Source: Amoebophrya sp. A120
Lineage: Eukaryota; Sar; Dinophyceae; Syndiniales; Amoebophryaceae
Direction of reading: 5' to 3'
Assembly (NCBI GenBank): GCA_905178155.1
Contig: CAJINV010000006.1
Location: forward strand, 892,557-956,556
DNA length: 64,000 nucleotides
Shown here: positions 19,959-32,264 of the stretch, one piece after another
Position numbering within the stretch: position 1 is the first letter of the stretch
How the letters are laid out: each line of letters starts with the position of its first letter
The notes under the pieces: generated by a model
The model's input: the letters and a program-made list of their open reading frames with translations, nothing else
The model's database searches: none
What the model was told of the DNA's origin: nothing
Program-made: the position numbers and the translations under genes

Positions 19959-22900
19959 GGAAACTGTCGGAGGTGGAGAAGCGGATGGAGGGCGGGGCTC
20001 TCATGAGCCTGCATAAGTAAGTAAAGCAATACAACTGTAAAATGATAGCAGCAACTACACGAAGAAAGGGCAATAAAGCACACTTACTCTTACACTCAGA
20101 TGACCAACAGTTGGCACAAAACGCAAGCAACAGGATAATTTAAGCGCGGTTTACTTAGATCAAGTTCACGTTGAAAATGCTAATACTTTGAGGAGTACGT
20201 TTTTTTGAAACAGCAACTGTAGATAGAATACAGTGGGTAAATAAAGAAAAAATCTGGGATTGCCAAGCAATGAAGAACATGAAAGCACAACAGGTTTATA
20301 ACATGCAAAAATGAACGCCGTGGCGCGACGGTGCACAAACTTCCTGAGATTTTTTTCGTAAGAACGAATTGTACAGAAACAGATCAATGATGAAGAAATT
20401 GAAATAAAAGCAGCAATAGTAAACAAGCTCCGTCAACATCATGATGATTGATGTCGACCGCACCACTGGTGGACGCCTAAGTCCCACGATGGAAGCGTGG
20501 GAAGTTTTGACTTGTTCACTTACTTACTTCTTTCCGGTTGAGCAAGATGTTCTCACTTCGTTTTGGATATTAAAAGACGAGGCTGCACAAGCTCGAGCTG
20601 ATCCACCAGGCTCGTCAAGGCAAGGCCGCAAACTTGCGCGCGGCGGGGTTTGGGGTCCAGGGGTCGGCAGAGAAGGGCCCCGAGATGCTTCAGCGCGTGA
20701 CCCTGGTCCGCCGCGTCTGCGTGCTGTGGATGTCGTTGCAAAAGGACCACGCGGGCGACTTCGCAGCGGGAAGAAAGACGGCGGAGGGCCGGGCCCCGAT
20801 TCCGTCGGGGGCAGAATTGGAGAACGTCGCCGCCGGGGCCGGGTTATTTGCGAGGGCAGGCGGGAGGGCCGTCGGTTGATCACTCTGCGCCCGCGCGATC
20901 CACATGCCCGGCAGCTGTGTGGCCATGCCCCTGCGCGTGGCGGAGTGCGCCCCCGATTCGGGAAGGCGGGCCGCCCCTTGGTTCTGCGCGCGCCGTTGGC
21001 TCGGGCCTAGATAGTCGCGTGGCGCGCACGGGCGGCCGTGGCACTTAGCCCCAGGCCCTTCGCGCCGGCAGAGCCAGCCGCCGGCCCCCGGTCTCGCTCC
21101 GCGGTGGGCCGTCCGGGCTGCCGTGCGGTGCCGCGATGGGTGGTTTTAGCGACCGAGGGCCGCGGCCAAGCGAAGAGCCGGGCGCAAGGCCCGGGGGCTC
21201 CGATTCGATAGCGGGCCGGCGCAGGCCGGCACAGACACTGCCTTCCAAGTTGCTTTGCCCACGCGAGCCATCGCGGTCGCGCCCCAGAAGAAATTCTCGA
21301 AGACGGCCGCGTGCGTCTACTCGAAGGCGAAGGGGGCCGTCACTCGGCTCACGGCAGACACCACGTTGGCCGGCGCAACCACGCTGCAGACGGTAGACTC
21401 AGCCGCGAGCACACTTGTCGCTCGCGCGCGCGCTCTCTCACTGAACCGCGCGCCAAGGGGAAGGCGAGTGTCCTAGTGAACCTAGAGAGAGAGCCTGTCA
21501 AATTCGCTGCCCGACGAGGCCCACGAGGTGACGGCCCCGCTTCTCGATACAATTCCGAACAGGAAGGACCAGCTGCGCCGGGCCAAAGAAAAGCGCCGGC
21601 GCATCGCCTAAAGCGAAAGCCCGGGCCGCGCAGCCTTTTGGCGGCTCCTGCCCGCGCTCGCGCAGGCAAACTTCGCGACAGAAAAGAAGCAAGGGCGCCG
21701 GCGCATGCCGCCACGAAATAAACACACCGGGCAGCGGCTGCCCTGCGCCCGTACCCCGCGCCGGCTTTTGCCGGTGGGTGCGGCGGTGGGGGGTGGGGAA
21801 GGGCCGCGCGTATTGCTTTCATTCATGTGGGCGGGGGGGCCCCTAAAGTGCCGCCCCGCACTGTGCCAGCCTCTGGGGCATCCAGGGGCCAGAACCGTCT
21901 CCGAAGTTCTCGGGGGGCGCCCAAGTTTTCTGTCGGCGCCGGGCCGCTGGGTGTCTATCTTGATTATATGAATGTGGGGAGCGCCTCCCGCAATGCTGGC
22001 GGCCCTGCGCGCGGGTTGTTTTCGCAGGCCAGCCCTGCGCGCGCACGCGCCGGGGCGGCGGCTGCGTGATCTCGGGCGGGGCTACAAGTACAAGGAGGCC
22101 GTCCCGCGGCACGGTGCCTGTGTGGGGTCGGTTCGGCGGTTCTCAGCCTCGTTGCCCTTGCCAAACTGGAGAAAACCTCTCGACGCGGCCAAGCAAGCCT
22201 GTGAGAGACATGGGGCTCTCGCTCTACAATTTCTCTCGCGTATTGGGTTCTCTCATTTGAAGAGTAGCAAGCATCTCGCCCGCTATATTCTCGATCTTGA
22301 GTCCAGCAGAATTCTCGGTCGCTCAAGATGATCTCTAGGCCGCTCAGCAGAGGTAGAAAGAATTGTTCACATGCTCAAGTAGCAAAAACGAACTCGGTTA
22401 TTTGATGATGTTTGATGGCGCAAGGACCTAGCGTTAGCCCTAAGCTGCCGGTCGTGCCGCGTTCGGTCACACAAGATGTGAATTCTATTGCACAGCGAGG
22501 CCGCTCTGTTGACATTCTATTTGTATTTGATTGAAGTATAGTTGTCCTTTGTGACCACAGACAGCGCAAAGAACAAGCTGAAAAAAGCACGGAACGTTCA
22601 AGAACAAAGCGAATTGCAAGATAAGATCGGCAGCGACAATTATCTCATGATATCGCAGGAGGTTAGACACAAAAGTTCGACGCCTAATAGCGCCTAGCGA
22701 AGCAATCTTCAGTGTCAGTTGCAATAAGAATCGGAAGACCTCCACTTCTATCGATATCGGCTGTGAAGATGTGTAGAAAAACAAAGCGAGTGATGTTGCG
22801 ACAACATGGTGTCTGAAAAACAAATGCGGTTTCTGAGAAACAAATGCCCTACATCTATTTTTCATCTCGCCAGGACCCAATCTTGTTGACCATTGTAATT

Positions 22901-23258
22901 TTTACAACGACACCAGCGCATTATCTTCTCATTGTCACTTCTCTCTTCACCACACCAACGCAGCGCTCTCGATCAGGATTCTGTAGTACAGAATCAGAAA
23001 GACTCTTCTAGACAGCACCAATAGGACACGAGACATCGACTTGGGAAGAAATTCAGAACTTATCCGGGGTTGTAAGTAGTTTCGCACGACCGCGCAATTC
23101 GTTTAATTTCGACGCAGAACGAGTATAAAAAGATCTTGACCAGGGGAACATCAAGCCGCGTGCAATTCGTGTTTTTATTACACTTCGGTTTCTGACTGAT
23201 ATCAAAAATCTTCTGTTCTTCGCGATTTCTCTTACTTCTACCCACCTAAAGATTCATC
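19959..23258. other. intergenic with GC-rich island (about 20580-22150)
   Basis: No introner in 3.3 kb. The GC-rich island contains one protein-like frame near 20580-20879 (KGPEMLQRVTLVRRVCVLWM) that could be an orphan exon or pseudogene, plus many overlapping frames that look like composition artefacts. The last kilobase before GPD1 is ordinary sequence. Confidence 0.5.
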
Positions 23259-26200
23259 ATGACGAAGATGGCTAGCCCCAAGCGGTCTCCCTCCCCCATC
23301 CCGAAAAAAAGGCCCAACGAAGTATGACCTGCTCAAACGTTACAATCTCAAACGTTACGATAGAGTCTCGGTTTTGTATTGCATGATGAGCATGACAGAC
23401 TCGGACGGTATTCCACTTTCTGCAATACAAATTTCGCCAGATTTTTGTAGCGCGGATTGGGACTCCAGAACTTGCCATGCGCAATCCTATGAGAGCTGGC
23501 TAGATAATGCACTTCTTGCAACACAAATTCCAGACTCTATTGTAACGGTTGAGATTGTAACACCTGAGCAGGTTATACGAAGAATCTGCCGGATTACCAT
23601 TGTCATCCTCTTCAAAAACAACTACAGCTAGCAAAAATCTTGAGCAGTTTTCCACCACTAAGAAACAGAAGCAAGATCACTCTGAAAATATCCAAAACAC
23701 CACCTCCCCGAAATCATCTTCGAATACTAAAATGCTCAAGGGTTTCTGCACCTCCTCCAACGCAGCGAAGGCGGTCGTCGCCCCGGCTTTGGTGCCGACG
23801 CAACAGCACACGACGGCCGCGACCAAGAAGCACAAAGTCGCGTTGATTGGTTCCGGGAATTGGGGGTCTGCGGTGGCGACGATTATCGGGAAGAATGTGG
23901 AGAAACACCCGATATCAAATGTAAAAATGTCTGGGTCCTCTGGAAGAATGCAACTTGTGATGCTGGGTCTGCACTATCCAAAAATCTGTATTGCATGAAC
24001 AGCACAAGAGGTCTGGTTTTGGCCACGGCGGGAGGGCATTTCTCATGCGGTATAGGCATCAGAAAGCCCTCACAAGATCTGTGATGCTAGGGCATGCATC
24101 GCAGACATCAGGAGTCATGCAAAATGTGCACGACAAACCTTGCATCCTTCCAGACCCAGACATTTTTGCATTTGATACCCAAACCTGTTCGAGCCGATCA
24201 TCAACATGTACGTTTATGTATCCTGTGCAAAAGCATCGTACTCGGAGTAATTGCGTTTATGCATTACAAATCCCTTTCTCAAGGTAAATCAGCATTACAA
24301 ATTCCATTTGTAAAATGCTGGGCGAATTTGTAATGCAATTCATACTAGTACGTGTACGATACTTTTGCAGTTCATAGTATGAGGAGCAGATTGAAATGAG
24401 CAAGAAAAAACTCCTCGACTTACTGCCAGTTCCGGACCAGCCGACACCGAGTTCCACTGTTTCTGGGAACAATTCACCCGCTTGCTTCGTGAAAGATGGT
24501 GTGGAACTGATTAAAAGGAACCTGTCCGAAGTCATCAACGAAACCCATGTGAATGTCAAATACTTACCGGACATCCGCCTGCCCAACTCGATCTACGCGA
24601 ACAATGATTTGAAATCCTCCTGCTTAAACGCGGACATTCTCATCTGGTGTGTGCCGCACCAGTTCGTGACGCGGATGACAGGGGCGGTGAAAGAGAGCTG
24701 TGCTAAGGATGCGGTAATATTTTTAGGTTTTAGATTTAGTCGTGGGATGAAGATTTGGTTATGCAGATACTGAATTAAGTTTTGCAATTGTCATGCAGAA
24801 CAGCATGCTTATCATCGATGTCGTGGGTCACAATTAGTACTTATCTGAAACCTACAGATCTCCATCAGCTTAATCAAGGGCGGCATCGACATTGTGGACG
24901 GGGAAATTCAGCTCTGCTCCGAGCTGATTGCGAAAGAGATGGGTCACGAATGCCACGTGTTGATGGGCGCGAATCTGGCAAACGAAGTGGCGGAGGGCCA
25001 GTTTTGCGAAGCGACGATTGGGTACCCGACGACCGGACATGGGCACCTGACATCTGAGTTGCTAAAGCAGTTGTTTCATCTGGAGGAATCGTTTCAGGTA
25101 TAGAGAAAAAATTTGTGTTGGTGAATGTGAAATTCTTATGCTGTTTGTCATGCACAGTCCGCAAAATCAAAAAAGGAGATCTTTACATTGTCCCGAATTT
25201 GTCATGCGAAAATAACACGACGGACAAAGTCAAAAATAAACTTCAGATTTCCACCGTCCCGGACGTCCCGGGTGTCGAGCTCTGCGGCGCCTTGAAAAAC
25301 ATCGTTGCGGTTGGTGCCGGCTTCTGCGACGGACTCGGGTTGGGATCGAACACCAAAGCGGCTTTAATCCGAAAGGGTTTGGTGGAAATGCGCGAGTTTG
25401 TCCACATGTTCTACGGCACGGATTCCCCAAGCACCTTCTTCGAGTCCTGCGGTGTGGCGGACATCATCACTACTTGCTTCGGCGGGCGGAATCGAAAGTG
25501 CGCGGAGGCGTTTGCGAAGCGATTTGATTTGACCGACAGCAGTAACAAGAAGGACCAACTGTGGGCGGAAATCGAAAAGGAGCTCTTGAACGGCCAGAAA
25601 TTGCAGGGAACCCTGACCTATGAAATGCAAAAGCATCGTACTAGTATGAATCGCATTACAAATTTGCTCGGCATGAGAAATAAAATTTGTAATGTGGATT
25701 TAGCTTGAGAAAGAAATTTGTAATGCATGGCTGCGATTACTACGAGTACGATACTTTTGCACAGGATATGACCAGTAAGGAGATCCAGACGGTGCTGCTG
25801 AAGCACGACTGTGTCGCGAAGTTCCCGCTCTTTACCGCCATCAACACCTGCGCGTTCTCCGAAGGAGTGGACGTGAAGAGCTTCATCCCGCTGCTCGTCG
25901 GGAGCAGTAGTGGTGCGTTGAAGCCGAGTGGGGATAGCACGAATACGTTGTCCAGCACGGCGACATATCAACCGCAAATATGGCTGGGTCTGGAAGAATG
26001 CAAGGGTTGCTAAGCGGGTTTTGCATGAGCCACGACGCCTGTGATGTCTGTGCTAGCATCACAGATTTTCTGAGGGCTTCTTGATGCCTATCCCGCATGA
26101 CAAATGCCCTGTCCGCGTACTAGCAAAAATTTGATTCCTTTTACTGCTCATGCAATAGAGATTTTTCTAGAATCCAAATGCAGCATCACAAGTTCTTGCA

Positions 26201-26292
26201 TCCTTCCAGACCCAGACGGATTTGCAATGCATACGACCATGAACAGTTCGGGAAGCGGGGCGTCGATCAGCAGTAAATCGACGGGGGCTTGA
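23259..26292 (+). CDS. GPD1: NAD-dependent glycerol-3-phosphate dehydrogenase
   Basis: Reduces dihydroxyacetone phosphate to sn-glycerol 3-phosphate with NADH, linking glycolysis to glycerolipid synthesis and redox balance. After a Ser/Lys-rich leader the Rossmann motif [14 protein letters not shown] is clear, followed by [24 protein letters not shown] and the family signature with catalytic lysine ([18 protein letters not shown]) plus [17 protein letters not shown]. Five introners (families J, B, A, A, B) and two GT-AG introns (24714-24857, 25098-25246) are removed. Each join reproduces an expected family sequence, so this gene is the best proof in the window that introners are spliced out. 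ATG 23259 precedes the leader; the stop is TGA 26290. The leader of roughly 80 residues could target an organelle, but its composition is not diagnostic, and the Ser/Gly-rich tail is unusual. Identity is near certain; the compartment is not. Confidence 0.95.
23323..23577. mobile_element. introner family J
   Basis: Only copy seen: TATGACCTGCTCAAACGTTA to TGTAACACCTGAGCAGGTTATA. Perfect TSD CGAAG. Joins KRPNE to ESAGL in the GPD1 leader. The TIR is longer and richer in TCAAACGTTA repeats than family F. Confidence 0.92.
23913..24177. mobile_element. introner family B
   Basis: TATCAAATGTAAAAATGTCT to ATTTTTGCATTTGATA. Flanks CCCGA/CCCAA (4 of 5). Joins VEKHP to NLFEP, an expected GPD1 junction. 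Confidence 0.94.
24219..24376. mobile_element. introner family A
   Basis: TATCCTGTGCAAAAGCATCG to GATACTTTTGCAGTTCATA. Flanks TTATG/GTATG (4 of 5). Joins MYVYE to EQIEM. Confidence 0.93.
24714..24857 (+). other. canonical GT-AG intron in GPD1
   Basis: GCG|GTAATA ... CTACAG|ATC joins AKDA to ISLIKGG, the expected family sequence. Length 144. Contains the introner-like words TTGTCATGC and CAGCATGC but no TIR. Confidence 0.9.
25098..25246 (+). other. canonical GT-AG intron in GPD1
   Basis: CAG|GTATAG ... CTTCAG|ATT joins EESFQ to [14 protein letters not shown]. Length 149. Contains TTTGTCATGC-type words as introners do, yet no TIR or TSD. Confidence 0.9.
25619..25768. mobile_element. introner family A
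   Basis: TATGAAATGCAAAAGCATCG to GATACTTTTGCACAGGATA. Perfect TSD TGACC. Joins QGTLT to SKEIQ. Confidence 0.94.
25966..26233. mobile_element. introner family B
   Basis: TATCAACCGCAAATATGGCT to GACGGATTTGCAATGCATA. Flanks CGACA/CGACC (4 of 5). Joins SSTAT to MNSSG near the C-terminus. Confidence 0.9.
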
Positions 26293-28144
26293 GCAAGAAG
26301 ATTCGATGACGATGGAGATTTGATTCGGGGTTATTTTCGGAGACACGTACAAGAAAAAGATGCAGTGTTTCTACTACTGTGCTTTGTAGCACAGAGGTGG
26401 AGCAGCTTAGTTTGGAGGATAGAAAATGAGATACAGCCCATGTTGAATATACTTAATTTTGCAACAAAAAATCTGAAGCCTAACAACAAGACAGAAATCG
26501 TGAAACGAAAGATAAAACATCGATCCATTTTTTGCCGTACACTTCTACTCACTCGAGTCACTAAAACGCCATGAAAATTCGTACTCCTTTCAAAGCAAAA
26601 ATGTACACAGTAGTAGACTTTGCTTCTGAACCACATGATGATATTTTTGGGACAATATTACATGCGAGTACGGCCGCTCTAGTTGTACTCTACTGTGTGC
26701 AGACAAGTGATTAAAAGCGTCTTCGCCGACGTCGATAGGTCTAGTGCGGCATTGCTTTGTTTATCATATGTGGCATGCGACAAAATCTACGCTTTTTAAG
26801 GTTTTCGTTGCGCCTCTCTGGTAAACTGGTACTGGACTAAAAAACATCTTCCGCACGGGTCTAGTAGTCTGGTAGCAAGCTTTTCGGCCATCCGTACTAA
26901 GTACCCGGGAATGGTAATTTTCCCCGTAGCATTATATCACCTGATTTATTCACCAGTAATGAATCAGAGTTACGGTGGTCCACGACCCCGTGCTATGGCC
27001 AATTGTCCGGCGAATTGCGACCGCTTTTTTTCAGCAAGCTGGACTATCAAAAACTGCGCGAACAAAGCCATGCAATTTCTGCTGTACAAACAATGGATTT
27101 GACGTATGCGCATGTACAAAATTTTTGATACCAGGCTTTGAGGATACTTATCACCTACTGAGAACATTTTCCTACATCACCGCTATTTTTTCCACCAACG
27201 AAATCTAACGACAGCAGGGTAAGTAACAGAACCAAAAGCAAAACTTCTTCACACCTAACGACCACCGCTTACTTTGAAGAAGATATAAGAAAAGTGCTTA
27301 GTAAGTGCCTTTCACCACGCGACACGAATAGTAGATACCGCACCCCGCCACGCCATTCAAGATGAAAAAGGAGAGCTTATTCCTTTGCGCCCCTGTTTTG
27401 ATGCCACGAGTTGCAGCGCAGCTACGCGGAAGATTCTAGTACAGGTCTTCGCGTTTTGCTATCTTCCTTATCTCAGTACTGACCTATCGCCCAAAAAAAT
27501 TTCAACCTTTTTGTTTTTTCCGATGTTTGACCTTCTGTTGCTAGGAGGTTCAAATGACTGCTCTTCTACCAAGGCTACATTCAAATATTTGCTACATCCG
27601 TGGAAGTATTAAAGACCGGAATTTTCTACTCTTACGCCCACGCCAATCCAAACCAAAATCAACGCCGAAATGAAATTCCCAAATTGTTTATGGGGTAGTT
27701 ACGACGAACTACCTGTGGACGCGCTGCGACTGTCGCTGCGTTCGTATGTTGAACCGTGTTCGCAACTACCGGATACAACAAGAAGCGTGTGCGTCAGTCT
27801 CCCCGTTGTTGCTGAAGGAAGAGCTGCCGGTCGTTGGCGTGAGGATGACGATCTTTTTTGTAATGAGACAGACACCACTGGTGCTATGATGGAGCGGCTT
27901 GTAGTTCTAGGTGTGCCGTTTGGTAAATTAGACATAGCGTAGGAACAAGCGGCCCAATAACCTCCCGAAGAAAGCACCAGATCTTACTAGCGTAAAAAAC
28001 ATTTAAGATTACCATGCACAGACATAGGAAGAGAACAATCCTGAAGAAGCTGCACGCCCATCTTTGCGGTTGTTCCAACACGAAAGTCGACTGCAGCCAC
28101 ATCTAGAACGCTTTTCAGATAAGGCCGCATCATCAAAATCAAGA
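26293..28144. other. intergenic, GPD1 to SLD5
   Basis: AT-rich, no introner and no RNA gene. A 90-codon frame at 27670-27942 has no recognisable feature. Confidence 0.55.
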
Positions 28145-31100
28145 ATGAGTGAAGCGGGCAACCCCTACGGGGCGGACGATGTCGATGAAGACGAGAATCA
28201 GTCCAACGTCGGCAATCCTTACGGCGAGGACGAATCCGTCGCAGATGATGGCAACGATAACAACCCCTACGGCGCGGAGGCAAACGCCGACAACGCCCGG
28301 GATCTTCACATGCAAGAAGACGAGGAGGACCCGGATGCGAACCCCTACGGCGTGCCGTTGTCGCAAGGACCGTCAGTCGCGGGGGACAGTGCGAATCCGT
28401 ACGGAGGGGGAGGTTCCTCCGCGGCGGTTGCCTCGACTCCCGCGGGCAACAGAAATCCCTACGCGCCGCCATCGAGCGTAGCACCAGGCCGGGTCGCCGC
28501 CGGGGGGAACAATAACTCATCTGTGCGGCTGCCGGTATTTACATAAACTGTGTGAAGAACCTTTCTTGTTTCCGGTCACGTCTATCTATGTATGATCGTG
28601 CCTGAGTTCTTAAGTGAGTACGTAAAGCAAAGTAAAAATGTCATTATCAGGCCGACGGTACGCCCGCGGGGCTCGAGAATCCCTACGGGCAGCACGACAC
28701 GGTGTTCACGCCCAATAGCCGAGACCGGGCGCGACTCAACGTTAATGCGAATAATCTCGGGTCTGTTTCCAACAACCAAGCGGGTGGTGCGGTGTCAAGT
28801 TCTTCGGTTCTCGCGGGAGGTCGAGGAGTTATAAACACGAATCATCGGAATGTAATTGTAAATGACCAACCCAGCAGAAATAATAATCCCAACAACGACT
28901 CCAATATACAAAACGAATCGATGGGACAGGAGCATTATCCTGTGCAAAAGTATCGTACTCGTACTAATTGCAATTTTGCATGACAAATGTTGTTCTTAAG
29001 GTAAAACAGCATGACAAGTTCCAGCTTTCATGCTGAGCAAATTTGTAATGCCATTTATACTAGTACGATAATTTTGCAATGCATAAGCATGACTCGATGC
29101 GGCAAGAGCAGAATATTGAATCGCTCAGACAGGACGATGGAGACAACAATTCTTCGGTATTAGATTCGAGATCCGGGGCGGGGATAAACAACAATCGCAA
29201 TGTAAAACTGCCGCCCGGAGCAGGTCCTGGTGCAGCTGCCGGTTCCAGCAGCAGCAACGTCGGAAGTGACCTGCAGAACCAGAACCTCTTGCCGCAGTTC
29301 CGAGATGGTGACAGTAGTGATGCCGGGCCGGGTATCAACTGTAAAAATGTCTGGGTCGGGAAGGTTTCAACTTGTGATGCTATCTTCGGATCCTAAGAAC
29401 ATTTGTATTGCATGACCGCAAGAAGAGGAGCTCATTTTGTGTTACGCCGGAAGGGAATTTATCATGCGGAATAGGCATCAGGATGCCCTTTAAAAGTCTG
29501 TGATGCTAGGCCATGCTTTACAAGCATCATGGGTCATGCAAAATATGCATGACAAACCTGGCAACCTTCCAGACCCAGACATTTTTGCATTTGATACCAG
29601 GCGCGGGTGCACGGCAAGACAGACAACCCCCGCAGCAGCCCGATGTCGACGACGAGAACTACATCCCACCACAAACAACGGACATCTTCAAGGGAAATGT
29701 GAAGCAGCAAAAAGTCGGCCGACACGCGCATTTTGAGAAAAGCGACGGGCTAGATGAAAGTGGACAAGGAGTTGCGCAGTCTGGTGGCGTCTTCAACAAC
29801 GCGAATAACCAGAACAAGAGCAATAGCGGTATCAATAAAAGAAACCCAAACAACCTCGCAATGTCGGTTTTTGACACGATCTTGGAAGGAAATGAGGACG
29901 AAGATGTTCTTGAAAAGGGCACGGATAACGACGGAGGAGTAGGAGATCAGAACGGGGGAATAAACGACAAGAATAACGCAACTACAGGGGGAAATAATGC
30001 AGCGGGAAACGACATCGATCTAGACGATATCGACGAAGACCAAGAACAGGCGAAGTTGCTGGATTTGATCCGCAAGTTTAAAATCGCGTGGACCAACGAG
30101 AAACACTGTCCCGAGGTGACGCCCTTCGATTTTGAGTTGCTGCAAGACTTCAACGAGGAACTAGATGTGCAGGAGGAGGTTTTGAAGGAATTGAGTAACA
30201 GCACCGCGTATGAACTGCAAAATTACATCGTGCCTCCTAGTAGAAATTGCAATACAACTTTGCTTGCATGGCGGATGGAATTTGTAATGCTGATTTAGCC
30301 CACGAAAATCAAAATGTCATGCCTAGCTGCAATTACTAGTACGAGTACGATACTTTTGCAATGCATGTCGTAGCTTCAATGTCCTTAAACCAGCCGATCA
30401 ACGCCTATTTGGACGAATTAGACGGCGAGGATGAGCTGTTTATCCCGTGCAAAAGTATCGTACTCGTATTGCAATCATGCATTACAAATCTTTTTCTTGA
30501 GGTAAATCAGCATTACAAGTTTTATTTCTCATGCTGAGGAAGTTTGTAATGCATTTACACAAGTACGAATACGATACTTTTACAGTTGATACTGTTCCGG
30601 AAAGAACAAGAATCCGTAGCGTTACTCGACCTGCACTACTACCGCTACATCTTGAAGGACTACATCCGGCTGAGAATCCGGAAAATCGAGGAGCACGCGC
30701 TGTTCTACGCGACTGACGCCCGCGCCAGGGACCAGTTGTCCGAACGAGAAAGAATTGTAGCGGAGAGGTTGTGGGAAGCACAAAAGTTCCACTTCTATGA
30801 ACTGCAAAAGTATCGTAGTACTCGTAGTATTGCAATACAAATTAGGTCGGCATGATGAAAAATGGAATTTGTCATCTTGATTTAGCTTGAGCAAGAAACT
30901 TGTCTTGCATGACTGGGATTAGTACGACTACGATGCTTTTGCACAGGATAACTTCGAGCACCGACTGATTTCGCAGCTGCCGCAACGTACAGTTTTTTCC
31001 TACATACATGAGACAGATACAGAAGTACAAGTAACAGTAAGATGCCAATGCGACAAGCTGCATGACAAACGGCCTGCTGTGTTGCGACACTCAGCAACAG

Positions 31101-32264
31101 AAAGAATTCTATGAACAAATGAAAACGACCCTCCAGGTGGCTGGATCATGGATGTGGAGGGTTTTGAAGCGAAGCAGACACTATCCCGCATGTCCAAGCC
31201 GAAATTTTTATCCGGGGTAGAAAATATTAACGTAGTACCCCTACTTACCCGCGTCGCAGTCAACATCATTCTTGCTACAACACAAATCAACAACAACAAA
31301 TTGTGGTTGTCGTGCTGCATGCGAACCTTGGATCTGTAAATGTAGTCGTGGTAGTTACAGTTGCGCAGGAGGCGCATGAGAAGTCGACGTTCGAAATCGA
31401 ATCCTGATCTGCATGACAAACATGAGATAATTGTGGGTAAGTACGCTTTGACGCAGGATAATTCGAGCAGTCGGTATTTTGCGAGGTGGTCGACCCCTTG
31501 GGATTCACCGTCCACCGAAAGAGACACGGGGATAATGTTCCAACGCCGCAGACGAGTCATGGACGTACTTATTTATCCTTTGCCTTACTCCCGTTTTTGT
31601 CATGCAGAATTCGCATTAAATTCCTTGTCATGCAGAATTCGCACCTAGTGCAGGATAAATGATGATGATGATGATGATGATTCTTTGTGATGCAAAGTCG
31701 TGTATGTACTTTATGCTTCTCAACACCAGGCCACTCCAGCGGCCTGAACCTGAACACCACTACCGGTAGCAGCCCGGCGATGCCGGGGCTCCCGTCCATG
31801 AGCAGCCGTCTCGGCATATCCTGAGTAAAAACGTTCCCACCCCAGAGTTGTCATGCAAATGCGCAATGACAGGAACATTTGTAATGCGCAGCCCAAGGAG
31901 AGGCATTTCCAATCGTGTTTTGGAAAAATCTGTAATGCTGTAAACAGGATGAGAAAATGACTTTCTCATGCGGCTTCCCTTACCAACCAGCACTACACTG
32001 CAGAGGGAAACTTGTCATGTACAGTTCCCAAAGCTTGGAGATTTGTGTTGCTAGATTCCCAACTTGACTATGGGGTGGGGACGTTTTTACACAGGATACG
32101 GCAACCGGCATTCCAGCAGCGCGTCTTCCGGAACGGGCGGCTCCTCCGGTTTTGCCAGTGGCATGGATCCTATCTTGGTGAAGATGGAGCACGGGAAGCG
32201 GTTTTTGATCGAGTACAAACTGATTCGCGACGCTTTTCACGCGAAAAAAGTCATTTTGATCTAA
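28145..32264 (+). CDS. SLD5: GINS complex subunit SLD5 with NPYG-repeat N-terminal extension
   Basis: SLD5 is one of four GINS subunits that bind Cdc45 and Mcm2-7 to form the replicative helicase. The core begins at LLDLIRKFKIAWTNEKHCPE, matching the family's W-x-NEK-x-x-PE helix. It continues through FRKEQESVALLDLHYYRYIL and IRLRIRKIEEHAL and ends in the B-domain strands SVFCEVVDPLG and KMEHGKRFLIEYK, closing KKVILI-TAA (32262). The long N-terminal extension is acidic and Asn/Gln-rich and carries six NPYG and one NPYA motif; I know of no equivalent in ordinary SLD5. Six introners (A, B, A, A, A, G) and four GT-AG introns are removed. The introns at 30987, 31217 and 31565 were placed by frame, GT-AG ends and recovery of family sequence. 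ATG 28145 is the first in frame before the NPYG region. Confidence 0.88.
28535..28650 (+). other. canonical GT-AG intron in SLD5
   Basis: CCG|GTATTT ... TATCAG|GCC joins SVRLP to ADGTPAGLENPYG, continuing the NPYG repeat series. Confidence 0.85.
28936..29085. mobile_element. introner family A
   Basis: TATCCTGTGCAAAAGTATCG to GATAATTTTGCAATGCATA. Perfect TSD AGCAT. Joins MGQEH to DSMRQ. Confidence 0.94.
29333..29596. mobile_element. introner family B
   Basis: TATCAACTGTAAAAATGTCT to ATTTTTGCATTTGATA. Flanks CCGGG/CCAGG (4 of 5). Joins DAGPG to AGARQ. Confidence 0.92.
30209..30367. mobile_element. introner family A, right end altered
   Basis: TATGAACTGCAAAATTACAT to CTTTTGCAATGCATG, lacking the final ATA. 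Flanks CCGCG/TCGTA. Joins SNSTA to ASMSL in SLD5. Confidence 0.85.
30441..30591. mobile_element. introner family A
   Basis: TATCCCGTGCAAAAGTATCG to GATACTTTTACAGTTGATA. Perfect TSD CTGTT. Joins EDELF to RKEQE. Confidence 0.94.
30796..30950. mobile_element. introner family A
   Basis: TATGAACTGCAAAAGTATCG to GATGCTTTTGCACAGGATA. Perfect TSD ACTTC. Joins QKFHF to EHRLI. Confidence 0.94.
30987..31136 (+). other. canonical GT-AG intron in SLD5
   Basis: CAA C|GTACAG ... CTCCAG|GT joins ISQLPQR to GWIMDVEGFEA in phase 1 and bypasses in-frame stops. A nearer acceptor at 31092 gives stops in frame. Confidence 0.6.
31217..31467 (+). other. canonical GT-AG intron in SLD5
   Basis: GGG|GTAGAA ... TTCGAG|CAG joins SKPKFLSG to QSVFCEVVD, reproducing the KP...VF(C)-V core of the SLD5 B domain. 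Confidence 0.65.
31565..31729 (+). other. canonical GT-AG intron with (GAT)n microsatellite
   Basis: GGA C|GTACTT ... ACACCAG|GC joins SHGR to HSSGLNL in phase 1. It holds a short GATGAT tract near 31661-31682 and two copies of TTGTCATGCAGAATTCGCA-like sequence, possibly the remnant of an introner. Confidence 0.6.
31817..32098. mobile_element. introner family G
   Basis: TATCCTGAGTAAAAACGTTC to GGACGTTTTTACACAGGATA. Perfect TSD CGGCA. Joins SSRLG to NRHSS. Confidence 0.94.

Noticed and set aside
20524-21721. Overlapping open frames on both strands of the second GC-rich island
   Set aside because: Same composition artefact. Only the 20580-20879 stretch looked protein-like, and it has no start, partner exon or recognisable family.
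27670-27942. 90-codon open frame upstream of SLD5
   Set aside because: Short, no recognisable feature, no introner, and mirrored by an equally long frame on the opposite strand.
30987-31091. Introner with a 6-bp GCAAC(G/A) duplication inside SLD5
   Set aside because: No inverted arms, and the resulting frame soon meets a stop. A GT-AG intron ending at 31136 recovers SLD5 sequence instead.
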